64,000 nt of DNA from positions 1 to 64,000 of the forward strand of contig DASUTC010000265.1 of the NCBI GenBank assembly GCA_036374795.1. The letters are read 5' to 3'. This DNA is from Herpetosiphonaceae bacterium. Its GTDB lineage: Bacteria; Chloroflexota; Chloroflexia; Chloroflexales; Kallotenuaceae. The notes beneath the pieces were generated by a model. The model saw only the letters and a program-made list of their open reading frames with translations, did not search any database and had not been told where the DNA came from. The position numbers and the translations under genes are program-made. This document shows positions 20,583 through 29,146 of the stretch, piece after piece. The first letter of the stretch is position 1, and every line of letters begins with the position of its first letter.

Positions 20583-20600
20583 GGCTGATCTTCACTCACT

Positions 20601-20730
20601 TCAACGTTTCGAGTTCCAAGGTTCGAGTTCCAAGGTTCAAGTTTCAAATTCAAGGCTCCCATGTTCCCTTGTTCTTTTGCCCAAAGGGCACCCGCATGGC
20701 ACCCGGTTCTTGGTTCTCCGCTTGGTTCTT
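20601..20730 (-). repeat. Modular intergenic repeat, copy 5 (A-B-A-D on minus strand)
   Basis: Read on the plus strand: GTTTCGAGTTCCAAGGTTCG (reverse D), TTCCCTTGTTC (reverse A), GGGCACCCGCATGGCACCCGG (reverse B; 21-nt stretch split across copies), then GGTTCTTGGTTCTCCG (reverse A). It lies inside the liv operon between livM and livG. Confidence 0.7.
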
Positions 20731-21698
20731 CACGGCTTCGCGCTGTCCCGCGTACGTCCCGCTCCGGCTGGCTCTACCCGTCGCCGTCGCCGTCGCCCCT
20801 CGAACAGCTCCGGCGTGACCATTCCCTGCGGAAAGAAGATCGTGCCCAGCGCGATCAGCACGCCAAAGATGATCAGCCGACCATTGCGCAGGAACTCGGC
20901 CAGCCACACCGGCAGCCCGCCGACATCCGCGACCGCCCGCAGCAGCTCAGGCAGCGCCGTCAGCGTCATCCCGCCGACGACCGGCCCGATGAAGGTGCGC
21001 GACCCACCGATCAGGACGTAGGCCAGATAGTTGATGCTGTTGTCGAAGGTGCCCTGGCGCGCGTTCCAGGTGTTGAGCACATGCGCGCTGAGCGCCCCGA
21101 CGACGCCAGCCAGGATCGCGCCGAGGGTAAAGGCCAGCACCTTGTTGTAGGTCGGGTCGATGCCCATCGCGGCGGCGGCCAGTTCATCCTCGCGGATCGC
21201 GGCAAACGCGCGGCCCGTCCGAATCCGCTCCAGGCGATAGATCAAAAACATGCTCAGCAGCAGCAGCGGCCCGGCGATCCACAGATATTCGATCCGCGCG
21301 GCGAAGGGCTGCGGAATGCCAAAGATCCCGACCGCGCCGCCGGTCGCTTCCAGGTTGAGCGACAGCACGCGCAGGATCTCCACGAACGCGATCGTCGCCA
21401 GCGCCAGGTAGATGCCGCGCAGCCGCAGCGCCGGAATCCCGACGACGATCGCTACCACGCCGCAGACCACACCCGCGACCGCCATCTCGGCCAGCACGTA
21501 CGGCACCGGAAACGCGCCGCCGGTCGGGCTAAAGAATCGAGTGGACATGATCGCGGCGGTATAGCCGCCGAGCGCGTAAAAGCCCGGGCTGGCGAGCGAG
21601 AGCTGGCCTGCCATCAGCGGCAGATAGAGCGACAGCGCCAACATCGCCGCCAGGATCATTGAGATGAGCAAGAAGCCATTGTTGTAAAGTGCCGCCAT
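20730..21698 (-). CDS. livM: Branched-chain amino-acid-type ABC transporter permease LivM
   Basis: 322 residues with about eight to ten membrane helices. Permease motifs include GFYALGGYTAAIMSTRF, IVVGIPALRLRGIYLALATI, and the cytoplasmic loop RIRTGRAFAAIREDELAAAAMGID, which docks the ATPases. The charged C-terminal tail (GRRRRRRVEPAGAGRTR) ends right at the intergenic repeat. GGGAG lies before ATG 21698. Confidence 0.92.
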   Translation of the reverse strand: MAALYNNGFLLISMILAAMLALSLYLPLMAGQLSLASPGFYALGGYTAAIMSTRFFSPTGGAFPVPYVLAEMAVAGVVCGVVAIVVGIPALRLRGIYLALATIAFVEILRVLSLNLEATGGAVGIFGIPQPFAARIEYLWIAGPLLLLSMFLIYRLERIRTGRAFAAIREDELAAAAMGIDPTYNKVLAFTLGAILAGVVGALSAHVLNTWNARQGTFDNSINYLAYVLIGGSRTFIGPVVGGMTLTALPELLRAVADVGGLPVWLAEFLRNGRLIIFGVLIALGTIFFPQGMVTPELFEGRRRRRRVEPAGAGRTRDSAKP

Positions 21699-21763
21699 GT
21701 TGTTCAGCTCCCAACGACGTATCCGCCCTACAGTGCAGAATCAAGGCGCATTTTGGGAAACAT

Positions 21764-21898
21764 TGGTTTCATGTTTCGAGTTCTGAGTTTCAAGCCCTCA
21801 CCCCCAGCCCCCTCTCCCGTCGCCTTCGGCACAGGAGAGGGGGAAGTTCGGTTCTTGGTTCTTGGTTCTCCGTCTGTTCTTTGTTCTTTGTTCTTTCG
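21764..21898 (-). repeat. Modular intergenic repeat, copy 6 (A-C-D on minus strand)
   Basis: On the plus strand: GTTTCATGTTTCGAGTTCTG (reverse D), CCCTCACCCCCAGCCCC, CTCTCCC...GGAGAGGGGG (C), then tandem GTTCTTGGTTCTTGG and GTTCTTTGTTCTTTG (reverse A). It lies inside the liv operon between livH and livM. Confidence 0.8.
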
Positions 21899-21921
21899 CG
21901 TATTTCCTTCGCCGCCAAACA

Positions 21922-22872
21922 CTACACCTTCTGCACCACGGCGCGGCCAAGCAAGCCCTGCGGCCTGACCAGCAGCATGATAAAGAGCAGCGCGAACGCG
22001 ACCGCGTCTTTATACGCGACGTACTGCGCCGGAACGAACGACTCGGCCAGGCCGATGATGAAGCCGGCCAGCACCGCGCCCGGAATATCGCCCAGGCCGC
22101 CCAGCACGATCACTGCCAGGCCCTTCAGCCCGAACGCGATGCCGAAGTACGGCCCCGCGATGCTGACGCTCATCCCGACCAGCGTGCCAGCGATCCCGCC
22201 CAGGAAGCCGCTCAGAAAGAACGTCAGCAGGATCAGCCGATCGGTGTTGATGCCGAGCAGGCTGGCAGTCGTGGCGTCCTCGGAGACTGCCCGCAGCGCA
22301 CGACCGACGTTGGTGCCGTTGATCAGATACGTCAGCAAGACCACGATCACCATCGAAACCGCGAAGATAATGATCTGGACCGTGCGCACCGGCACTGGAC
22401 GAGTGTCGCTGCCGAAGTTGATCGCGACCGGCAGGCCGCCCAGGATGCGCGCCGGAAAGGTGTAGATCTCCGCGCCGACCAGATATTGGATGAGATTGAC
22501 GATCGCCACGGCCACGCCCAGGCTTGACACTAGCGTCAGCAGCGGATCGGCACCGCGCGCGCGCAGCGGACGAAAGGCCAGCCGCTCCACGACCACGCTG
22601 CACAGGCCGGCCAGGATCGCGCCCAGCAGCAGGGCCACCGGAAACGGCAGACTGATCGGCACAGCCAGATTCGCCAGCACGCCATTGAAGCCGAAGCGCG
22701 AGCCGATCAGCACATAGGTGAAGTATGCGCCCAGCGTAAAGACCGCGCCGTGAGCAAAGTTGATAATGCGCAGGATCGAGAAGACCAGTGTGTAGCCCAG
22801 AGCAAAGATCGCGTACACGCCGCCGATCGCCAGGCCGTTGAGGATTTGTTGCAAGAGCAGGGTTATGTTCAT
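21922..22872 (-). CDS. livH: Branched-chain amino-acid-type ABC transporter permease LivH
   Basis: 316 residues from ATG 22872. LivH features are LNGLAIGGVYAIFALGYTLV, NFAHGAVFTLGAYF, the coupling loop NVGRALRAVSEDATTASLLG and FLGGIAGTLVGMS. The frame opens further upstream (TTG 22893, ATG 22884), but the MNITLLLQQILNG start fits the family and GATGGGAT lies just before it. First permease gene after the binding protein. Confidence 0.92.
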   Translation of the reverse strand: MNITLLLQQILNGLAIGGVYAIFALGYTLVFSILRIINFAHGAVFTLGAYFTYVLIGSRFGFNGVLANLAVPISLPFPVALLLGAILAGLCSVVVERLAFRPLRARGADPLLTLVSSLGVAVAIVNLIQYLVGAEIYTFPARILGGLPVAINFGSDTRPVPVRTVQIIIFAVSMVIVVLLTYLINGTNVGRALRAVSEDATTASLLGINTDRLILLTFFLSGFLGGIAGTLVGMSVSIAGPYFGIAFGLKGLAVIVLGGLGDIPGAVLAGFIIGLAESFVPAQYVAYKDAVAFALLFIMLLVRPQGLLGRAVVQKV

Positions 22873-22964
22873 GGCAGATCCCATCGCCAGCAAACGAGCG
22901 CAGCCGCGCTCAATCGGTAAGCGAGGCAGGAGCGCAGCGCTCCCACCTCAGGCAGCGAATCGGG

Positions 22965-24293
22965 CTATTTGACAAAGACGAACGTACCGTTGGTGCCGTC
23001 GGGGTCCATCTTGATCTGAGCGACGTAGAACTGCTCCTGGTTGATCTCGCCTTCGGGAGTGAACGAGATCTTGCCCAGCGGCGTCTCATACGATCCCTTC
23101 AAGATCTGCTGGTTGAGCTGGTTGCGCAGATCGGCCAGCGCCAGCGAGCTGAGCGGCGAGGTCGTATCCAGCTCGCGCAGCGCCTCGACCACCACCTGCA
23201 CACCGGCAAACGCCTGCGCGCTGAACTGCGGCGGCTCCTTGGTCTGCTTTGCTTTATAGGCCGCGCGGAACTCGTTATTGATCTCGTTTGCGGTTTCGTA
23301 GCTGTACGCCTGCGCGATCAGAATGCCGTCGCACTGCGCGCCGCAGACCGGGAAGATATTCGCCGTGTTCAAGCCGTTGCCGCCGACGATCTGCCCCTTG
23401 TAGCCGAGATCGCGCAACTGCTTGACCAGATTACCGCCGTCGGCTGCCAGACCTGAGATGATCACCAGATCGGGCTGCGCCGCCAGCGCGTTCGTCACCT
23501 GGGCGGTGAAATCGGTATCGGTCGTCTGGAACTGCTGCACCGTCACCAGATCCAGCTTGAAGGTATCGGTGACAGCCTGCTGGAACGTCACCGTCTCCGA
23601 CTTGCTGAAGGCATCGTTCTGGGCGAAAAAGACCGCGACCTTTTTGATGTTCGGGTTGGCGTCGAGCGCGGCTTTGACCGCGTTGGGCGCGACGACCGCC
23701 ACCGGAGCCGAGACACGCGCGATATACTCGCCGATCTGTGGAATGCCCTTGGCGGTGTTGGATGGCGCGAGCACCGGCACCTTGGCCTGCTCGGCAATCG
23801 GATCGGCGGCAAACGCCTGCTGCGAGAGCGTCGGTCCCACGATGGCTACGACCTGATTGTTGTTGATCAGCGTCTGGAACGCATTGATCGCGCCGGCCTC
23901 ATCGCCGCTGGTATCCTGAAAGATCAGCTTGATCGGGCGACCATTCACGCCGCCGCGCTCGTTGAAAAACTCCTCGGCGATCTGCGCCCCGACCACCTGC
24001 TCCTGGCCCAGCAGCGCGACGTTGCTGGTCTGCGCCACGGCAACACCGATCGGAATCGGCTCGCCGGAAGCCGTGGTCCCGCCCGTGGTGGCAGCGGGCG
24101 CGGCGCTCGTGGCGGGCGAGCCGCTCGCGGCGGGCGCGGCGCTGGCAGCAGGCGCGGCGCTGGCAGCAGGCGAGCCACTCGCGGCAGGTGAGCCGCCGGT
24201 AGTGTCTGTGCCGGTCTGTGGAGCGCTACCGCAGCTTGCTAGCAGTGCCATGGCAACGACCAGCAACATCAGCCGGTACACAAAACGAAACAT
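22965..24293 (-). CDS. livK: ABC transporter substrate-binding lipoprotein (LivJ/LivK type)
   Basis: 442 residues. Signal peptide MFRFVYRLMLLVVAMALLAS precedes lipobox Cys21, then a low-complexity Ala/Ser/Pro spacer (about 22-65). The Peripla_BP_6 fold begins at EPIPIGVAVAQTSNVALLGQ and includes LIFQDTSGDEAGAINAFQ and AIVGPTLSQQAFA. Substrate class is amino acid or amide; the exact ligand cannot be read from sequence, and a urea-type system is the main alternative. The frame opens far upstream, but AGGAGG before ATG 24293 and the lipoprotein signal fix the start. First gene of the operon. Confidence 0.93.
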   Translation of the reverse strand: MFRFVYRLMLLVVAMALLASCGSAPQTGTDTTGGSPAASGSPAASAAPAASAAPAASGSPATSAAPAATTGGTTASGEPIPIGVAVAQTSNVALLGQEQVVGAQIAEEFFNERGGVNGRPIKLIFQDTSGDEAGAINAFQTLINNNQVVAIVGPTLSQQAFAADPIAEQAKVPVLAPSNTAKGIPQIGEYIARVSAPVAVVAPNAVKAALDANPNIKKVAVFFAQNDAFSKSETVTFQQAVTDTFKLDLVTVQQFQTTDTDFTAQVTNALAAQPDLVIISGLAADGGNLVKQLRDLGYKGQIVGGNGLNTANIFPVCGAQCDGILIAQAYSYETANEINNEFRAAYKAKQTKEPPQFSAQAFAGVQVVVEALRELDTTSPLSSLALADLRNQLNQQILKGSYETPLGKISFTPEGEINQEQFYVAQIKMDPDGTNGTFVFVK

Positions 24294-24329
24294 CTGAGTA
24301 CCTCCTCCTGAGTAAAGGCATGGCCTGCG

Positions 24330-24359
24330 ATTGTAGCACCGCTGTAGAGCGAGGGTCAA
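24330..24359 (-). promoter_or_regulatory. Promoter of the liv operon
   Basis: On the minus strand TTGACC (24359-24354), 18-nt spacer, TACAAT (24335-24330), about 37 bp before livK ATG 24293. Confidence 0.7.
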
Positions 24360-24538
24360 CTGGCAACGCTCGATCCCACGGCATTCATTCAAGCGGCAAT
24401 TCCGTGGCGGAATCGTCACCCGGCATAGTCGAACGTTCTCCTTGTGGATCTGCTCGCTACGGTACGCTGCACAAGGAATCGGCGCGCAGCCGTTTCGTCG
24501 CGCGGCCTGGCCGATTGATTGGGAAAGAGAGATAGACG

Positions 24539-24984
24539 ATGGAGATCGTTCGTACCTGGATGAGGCAGCCAGCGATTGTTGCGCTGGACTGGAAACGACG
24601 ACGCTGCCCGCCGCCCGGCACTTGATGCAGGAGCGACATATCCGGCGCTTGCCTGTCGTCAACGCCGCCGGAGAGCTGGTCGGCATTGTCACTGAGGGCG
24701 ACATCGGCAAGATCTCGGCAGCGCCCGCCACCGATGTACGCGACTATAATCTATATCACCGTGCGGCGGATCTGCCGCTGCGCGACTTTATGACCCGCGA
24801 GGTCGTGACGGTGACGCCCGACACGCCGATCACGACCGTCGCGACGCTGCTGCGCGACCACCGCATCGGCGGTGTGCCGGTGCTGCGAGGACGGCGGATC
24901 GTCGGCGTGATCACCGCGAGCGACCTCTTCTGCTACCTGATCGCTGGACAGGATCTTGAGGTCCAAGAGGTTGCGGCGATATGA
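24539..24984 (+). pseudogene. CBS-domain protein gene with a frameshift near codon 18
   Basis: Two CBS domains, the ligand-sensing pairs that usually bind adenine nucleotides. ATG 24539 opens MEIVRTWMRQPAIVALDW, a normal start for this family. The continuation ETTTLPAARHLMQERHIRR is in the next frame (-1) from 24592 and runs through both CBS units (LPVVNAAGELVGIVTEGDI; PDTPITTVATLLRD; GVPVLRGRRIVGVITASDL) to the stop at 24984. The frame that is open without a shift begins with a sequence unlike any CBS protein. So either a real frameshift mutation, a sequencing error, or recoding is present at about 24588-24595 (CTGGAAACG). Confidence 0.65.
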
Positions 24985-25054
24985 CCGGTTAGTGATTGTT
25001 CGGTAGGGGCGTGATGATGGTGTTTGAACACATCTTTGGAAAAAGGGCGGTAGA

Positions 25055-25071
25055 GGCGTATTGCATACGCC
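25055..25071. repeat. Perfect short hairpin between convergent genes
   Basis: GGCGTAT (25055-25061) and ATACGCC (25065-25071) around TGC, followed by CCTG. It lies between the CBS and universal stress protein genes. It may be a terminator for either, though no T-tract follows. Confidence 0.5.
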
Positions 25072-25138
25072 CCTGCGCGTGATGAATCACACACCTGCGA
25101 TCCGAATCCCGGTATAGCGCGGGCTGAACGCTCTTGGC

Positions 25139-25951
25139 CTAGACGTGGACGGCCTTCACCACCAGCACAGGCACCGGGCTCTGGCCTAAAATATCCTTGG
25201 TGACATCTTCCAGCAGCAGCCGCTCGACCAGCGTCTGCGATCGGTGCGCGCCGATCACCAGCAGATCGTACTGGCCCTCCTGGAGCTCGGCGACGATCTC
25301 CTCGATCACCAGGCCGACGCGGACCTTGATCTCAGCCCGCACACCGACCTCACGCAGCACATCGACCGCCGCGTACATGTTGACGATTTCGGGAGAGCCG
25401 GTTGCCGCGAACGCCTCCGTGACACGCTCATGCGGCGAGCGCACGCCAAAGACCATCGGCATCTGCGAGAGCACATGCAGCACCGTGGCGTTCGCGCCCG
25501 TGCGCCGCGCCAGCCGCGCCGTCAGACGGGCATCGACGATCACGCTTTCATCGCCGCCAGCGCAGATCAGCACGCGCTCGATGTGCTCGGCGGTGCCGCG
25601 CACCAGCAGCGACGAGATCGGCAACTGCGCGCTCAGCGACGACCGGGGCCGCAGCAGCATCCAGCGCGACCAGCGCTCGCGCATCGGGCCGAACACGGCC
25701 AGATCGTAGTCGCCCGCCCGCGCCTCATTCAACAGCGCGCTATCGGCCTCCTCGACCGCGTTGACATGCCGAATCGCGGGCGCGAAGAGCTTCCCTGCCA
25801 TCCGGCCAAAGAGATCGGCGGCGCGTACCGTATCCTGCATAGCCGTCAGCAGCGTCACCGTGACATCCGGGTCACGGGTGATCGGCGCGATATACTCGAC
25901 CGCCTGCTGGCTCGCCACGGAGCCATCGATATAGATCAGCAGTTTAAGCAT
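25139..25951 (-). CDS. Universal stress protein, two Usp domains
   Basis: 270 residues with two UspA folds. The first (1-130) starts LKLLIYIDGSVASQQAVEYI and lacks a clear ATP loop. The second (about 134-270) starts ERVLICAGGDESVIVDARLT and ends with LLVIGAHRSQTLVERLLLED plus SPVPVLVVK. The GxHxS-type segment suggests nucleotide binding in the second half only. Such tandem proteins act in stress resistance by unknown partners. GAGAG lies before the ATG. It is convergent with the CBS gene, another adenylate-sensor type. Confidence 0.85.
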   Translation of the reverse strand: MLKLLIYIDGSVASQQAVEYIAPITRDPDVTVTLLTAMQDTVRAADLFGRMAGKLFAPAIRHVNAVEEADSALLNEARAGDYDLAVFGPMRERWSRWMLLRPRSSLSAQLPISSLLVRGTAEHIERVLICAGGDESVIVDARLTARLARRTGANATVLHVLSQMPMVFGVRSPHERVTEAFAATGSPEIVNMYAAVDVLREVGVRAEIKVRVGLVIEEIVAELQEGQYDLLVIGAHRSQTLVERLLLEDVTKDILGQSPVPVLVVKAVHV

Positions 25952-26112
25952 ATTCTCTCGTTAGCCGGAGGTAGCTAGCCGCCTCCTCGTACCACCCATC
26001 GCCGGCGTCCATGCTCGGCGAACCGGCTGGCAATTCCCTGGTCTGTCCCCGCTTCAGGATACGAACGCTGTGGAACATCCCGAAGCATACCGGCCCCCAG
26101 CCTGAGCCTGTA

Positions 26113-27252
26113 CTACGGCCAGAACAACAGCACCAGGGGTGTGATCAACATAACTGCAACAAACATGCCCAAAGTACGATTGTCGTGCATCACCAGGTTG
26201 AGCATCCCGATCACCACCCGCTCGTACAGCCGGTAGATCGTCAGCAGCACGATCAGCGACACCAGCGCGACGCTGACCATCTCGACCAGGACGATCGTAA
26301 ACGCGGCGGGACCGCTCATCACCAGCGCGGCAAACAGCGTATCGATGAACGTCGTGATGTTTGCGCCCATGATGTAGGGCAGCATATTCTCACGCCGGAT
26401 AAAGCCTTTCGCCGAGAGCGGAACCAGGATCGACAGCGACACCGAAACCGAGAGTGTGACCGACGTTACCGCCATGCCCAGGACGAACATCGCCATGGGA
26501 CGGTAGACCAGCCGCCCGATCCCTTGAAACGCCGAGCGCTCGGCGCTCATCTCCGGCAGCGCGCGGTCGAGCAGGCTAAACGAAAGAAGCAGGGTGCCGA
26601 TCCCCGCCAGGAAGATCAGCCATGGCAGCGAGCCAAGCCAGCCAGTGACAAAGGCCAGGATTGGATCGTAGATCACATCAAGAACGCCTGTCAACTGCGA
26701 GCCCTCCGCGAGCCTGAACCGATCCAGCCAGCCGCCGGTCAGCAGCCAGTAGCCGATCGCCATCGCCGGAAGGTAGATCGACGCGGTGACAACCAGGCAC
26801 AGCACGCCGATGGCGATACTCGCGCCGCGCTTATGCCCGCGCAGATAATACAAGAAGCCCACGAAGAGCACGATAAACGACGCGCCCAGCCGCGAGCCGG
26901 TGATCATCGAGAACGTCTGCACATCGGTGATCACGTGCTGGTCGAAGAACGAGAGCGCAATCGCGGCGACCGGCGAGCCGCTCAGCACGCCGTAGGCGAC
27001 CAGCCACCCGAAGCCGAGCGTATTGGTCGCGTTCTTGATGCCGAGCGTATCCTTGAGGAACGGGCCAAGCGGCCCGGCACCTTTTTTGAGCAGCTCAAGC
27101 GCCAGCACGAAAAAAAAGAGCGCCACGATTGCCAGCACGGTTTTACGCAGCCATGTCGGGAGCAGCGATCGTTTGTGCTGATTGGGCGACACAGGCGTTG
27201 GCTCAGCCGATTCGGCGACCAGCGGTGGCGTTTCAATATCCCGCATACCCAT
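26113..27252 (-). CDS. Na/Pi-cotransporter-like membrane protein
   Basis: 379 residues with a polar N-terminus (1-32) and about nine membrane helices. The inverted-repeat motifs of the Na+/phosphate symporter family are recognisable as YGVLSGSPVAAIALSFFDQH and YIMGANITTFIDTLFAALVM. The usual QSSSA motif is diverged (SGSPVAAI), so the transported ion is uncertain. Two starts are possible, ATG 27252 and ATG 27246, both directly after an inverted repeat that may hide the ribosome site. No PhoU domain is attached. Confidence 0.75.
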   Translation of the reverse strand: MGMRDIETPPLVAESAEPTPVSPNQHKRSLLPTWLRKTVLAIVALFFFVLALELLKKGAGPLGPFLKDTLGIKNATNTLGFGWLVAYGVLSGSPVAAIALSFFDQHVITDVQTFSMITGSRLGASFIVLFVGFLYYLRGHKRGASIAIGVLCLVVTASIYLPAMAIGYWLLTGGWLDRFRLAEGSQLTGVLDVIYDPILAFVTGWLGSLPWLIFLAGIGTLLLSFSLLDRALPEMSAERSAFQGIGRLVYRPMAMFVLGMAVTSVTLSVSVSLSILVPLSAKGFIRRENMLPYIMGANITTFIDTLFAALVMSGPAAFTIVLVEMVSVALVSLIVLLTIYRLYERVVIGMLNLVMHDNRTLGMFVAVMLITPLVLLFWP

Positions 27253-27267
27253 CTACCTGCCAGGTAG
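27253..27267. promoter_or_regulatory. Inverted repeat at the ribosome site of the Na/Pi-like gene
   Basis: CTACCTG-C-CAGGTAG, a perfect 7-1-7 inverted repeat touching the start codon. It could be an operator, or an RNA hairpin that hides the ribosome site (CAGGTAG). Confidence 0.45.
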
Positions 27268-27646
27268 TCTGCCTTCAGCAATCAGGGGCACTGCTACCCG
27301 TATCTGAGCTATCAATCCAGGCTACAGCTCCAGCGGAAGCTGTCTACTCATCGTTTGATAGGAAACCATGCAAGAGGAATACCAGACCGCAACAGCACGG
27401 CGGATGATCGGCGCACGACGCATCACGCGATGACAGGAGGTACGCGCTGGCCTGAGCGGGCCGTCAGCAGAGCGATGCTTAATCTTGTTCGTCGATCGGT
27501 TCGGCCTTGCAGCGCGAACCGATCCACTCTGGCCTGGCCCGCGAGCCAGCGCTCATCCGAACAACCGGATCGAGCCGCTTGCCGCCACAGGCAGCGCCGT
27601 GCCGCCAGCGCCTCACCGCGTCAATCGGGCGGTGCCGCGTGCGCGC
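27253..27646. other. 394-bp intergenic region upstream of the Na/Pi-like gene
   Basis: Apart from the 7-1-7 inverted repeat at the start codon I see no gene, promoter or RNA I can support. Short open frames here read into the antisense of glyA and look like shadows. Confidence 0.6.
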
Positions 27647-28993
27647 TTACGACGGCGATGGCACCGACGCTGGCTGAGCGCCCTGCCCGACCGCGCTCTT
27701 GTCGAGATCGATAGCGGCGTAGCGCGCGTGGGCGGGCACCGGAAACGCCGCGCAAAGATCGCGCACCTCGGCGGCGATACGCCGCTGGAGCTCGGCGTTT
27801 TCGATGTCGCGCAGCACCGTCGCAATCCAGTCGGCGATCTGCTCCATCTCCGACGGCCCGAAGCCACGGCTGGTGACGGCGGGCGTGCCCAGCCGCAGGC
27901 CACTGGTGATCATCGGCTTGCGCGGATCGAAGGGGATCGTATTCTTGTTGACGGTGATGCCGGCCTCGTCGAGCGCTTTCTCGGCCTTCTTGCCGCTGAT
28001 CTCCTCGGTGCCCTGCGAGCGGCTGAGGTCGATCAGCATCAGATGATTTTCCGTGCCGCCTGAAACCAGCCGCAGGCCATGCTGCGTCAGCCGATCGGCC
28101 AGCGCGCGCGCATTCTCGACGATCCGCCGCTGGTAGTCCTTCCACTCCGGCTGGAGCGCCTCGCCGAACGCGGCGGCCTTGGCGGCGATCACGTGCATCA
28201 GCGGGCCGCCCTGCACGCCCGGAAAGACCGTGCGGTTAAGATTGTAGGTTTCGGCGATCTCCTGCGAGCTGAGGATCAGACCGCCGCGCGGGCCGCGCAG
28301 CGTCTTATGGGTGGTGGACGTAGTAAAGTGCGCGTGCGGAATCGGCGATGGATGCAGGCCAGCCGCGACCAGCCCCGCGATATGCGCGATGTCGGCCCAG
28401 AGCAGCGCGCCCACCGCGTCGGCGATTGCCCGCATGCGCTCGAAGTCGATGGTGCGCGGATAGGCCGACGCGCCCGACGTGATCAGCTTGGGCCGGACCT
28501 GCGTGGCGATCTCCAGCAGCGCGTCGTAGTCGATCCGCTCGGTTTCGCGATCGACGCCGTAGTAATGCACGTCGAAGTACATGCCCGAAAAATTGAGCGG
28601 GTGGCCGTGGGTCAGGTGGCCGCCCTGATCGAGCTTCAAGCCGAGGATCGTATCGCCGGGCTTGAGCGCCGCCAGGTAGATCGCCATATTGGCCTGCGCG
28701 CCCGAATGCGGCTGCACATTGGCAAACTCCGCGCCGAAGATCTGCTTGGCGCGCTCGATCGCCAGCGTCTCGACGACATCGACATACTGGCAGCCGCCAT
28801 AGTAGCGCCGCCCAGGATACCCCTCAGCATACTTATTGGTCAGGATCGATCCCTGAGCTTCGAGCACCGCTTCGCTGACATAGTTTTCGGATGCGATCAG
28901 CTCGATGCCGTCGCGCTGACGGCGGGCCTCAGCCGCGATGGCCGCAGCAAGCTCAGGATCTTGGTGTTGTAGCGCAGAAAGTGCATGGGCCAT
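27647..28993 (-). CDS. glyA: Serine hydroxymethyltransferase
   Basis: 448 residues. A PLP enzyme that interconverts serine and glycine while loading tetrahydrofolate with a one-carbon unit. It starts [57 protein letters not shown] and the PLP-Lys motif [12 protein letters not shown] are all present. The C-terminal 25 residues exceed the typical end and are low complexity. The gene is followed on its 5' side by a copy of the modular repeat and the histidine kinase gene. Confidence 0.96.
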   Translation of the reverse strand: MAHALSALQHQDPELAAAIAAEARRQRDGIELIASENYVSEAVLEAQGSILTNKYAEGYPGRRYYGGCQYVDVVETLAIERAKQIFGAEFANVQPHSGAQANMAIYLAALKPGDTILGLKLDQGGHLTHGHPLNFSGMYFDVHYYGVDRETERIDYDALLEIATQVRPKLITSGASAYPRTIDFERMRAIADAVGALLWADIAHIAGLVAAGLHPSPIPHAHFTTSTTHKTLRGPRGGLILSSQEIAETYNLNRTVFPGVQGGPLMHVIAAKAAAFGEALQPEWKDYQRRIVENARALADRLTQHGLRLVSGGTENHLMLIDLSRSQGTEEISGKKAEKALDEAGITVNKNTIPFDPRKPMITSGLRLGTPAVTSRGFGPSEMEQIADWIATVLRDIENAELQRRIAAEVRDLCAAFPVPAHARYAAIDLDKSAVGQGAQPASVPSPS

Positions 28994-29026
28994 AGGTTGC
29001 CTCCTTGCTCCGCGCTAGTGTACCAC

Positions 29027-29146
29027 GTTTCGAGTTGCGAGTTCCAAGTCCCAGGTTTCGAGGCCCTCAGCCCCGGCCCTGCGGGGCCACCCCCTCTCCC
29101 GCTAACGTAGCACAGGGGAACTAGCCGCCTGGTTCTTGGTTCTTGC
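29027..29146 (-). repeat. Modular intergenic repeat, copy 7 (A-C-D on minus strand)
   Basis: On the plus strand: GTTTCGAGTTGCGAGTTCC (reverse D), CCCTCAGCCCCGGCC and CCCCCTCTCCCGC (C), then GGTTCTTGGTTCTTG (reverse A). Its A block overlaps the 3' end of the histidine kinase reading frame. Confidence 0.75.

Noticed and set aside
24294-24538. Leader-peptide attenuator for the liv operon
   Set aside because: The promoter lies only about 37 bp before livK, leaving no room for a leader peptide or alternative hairpins.
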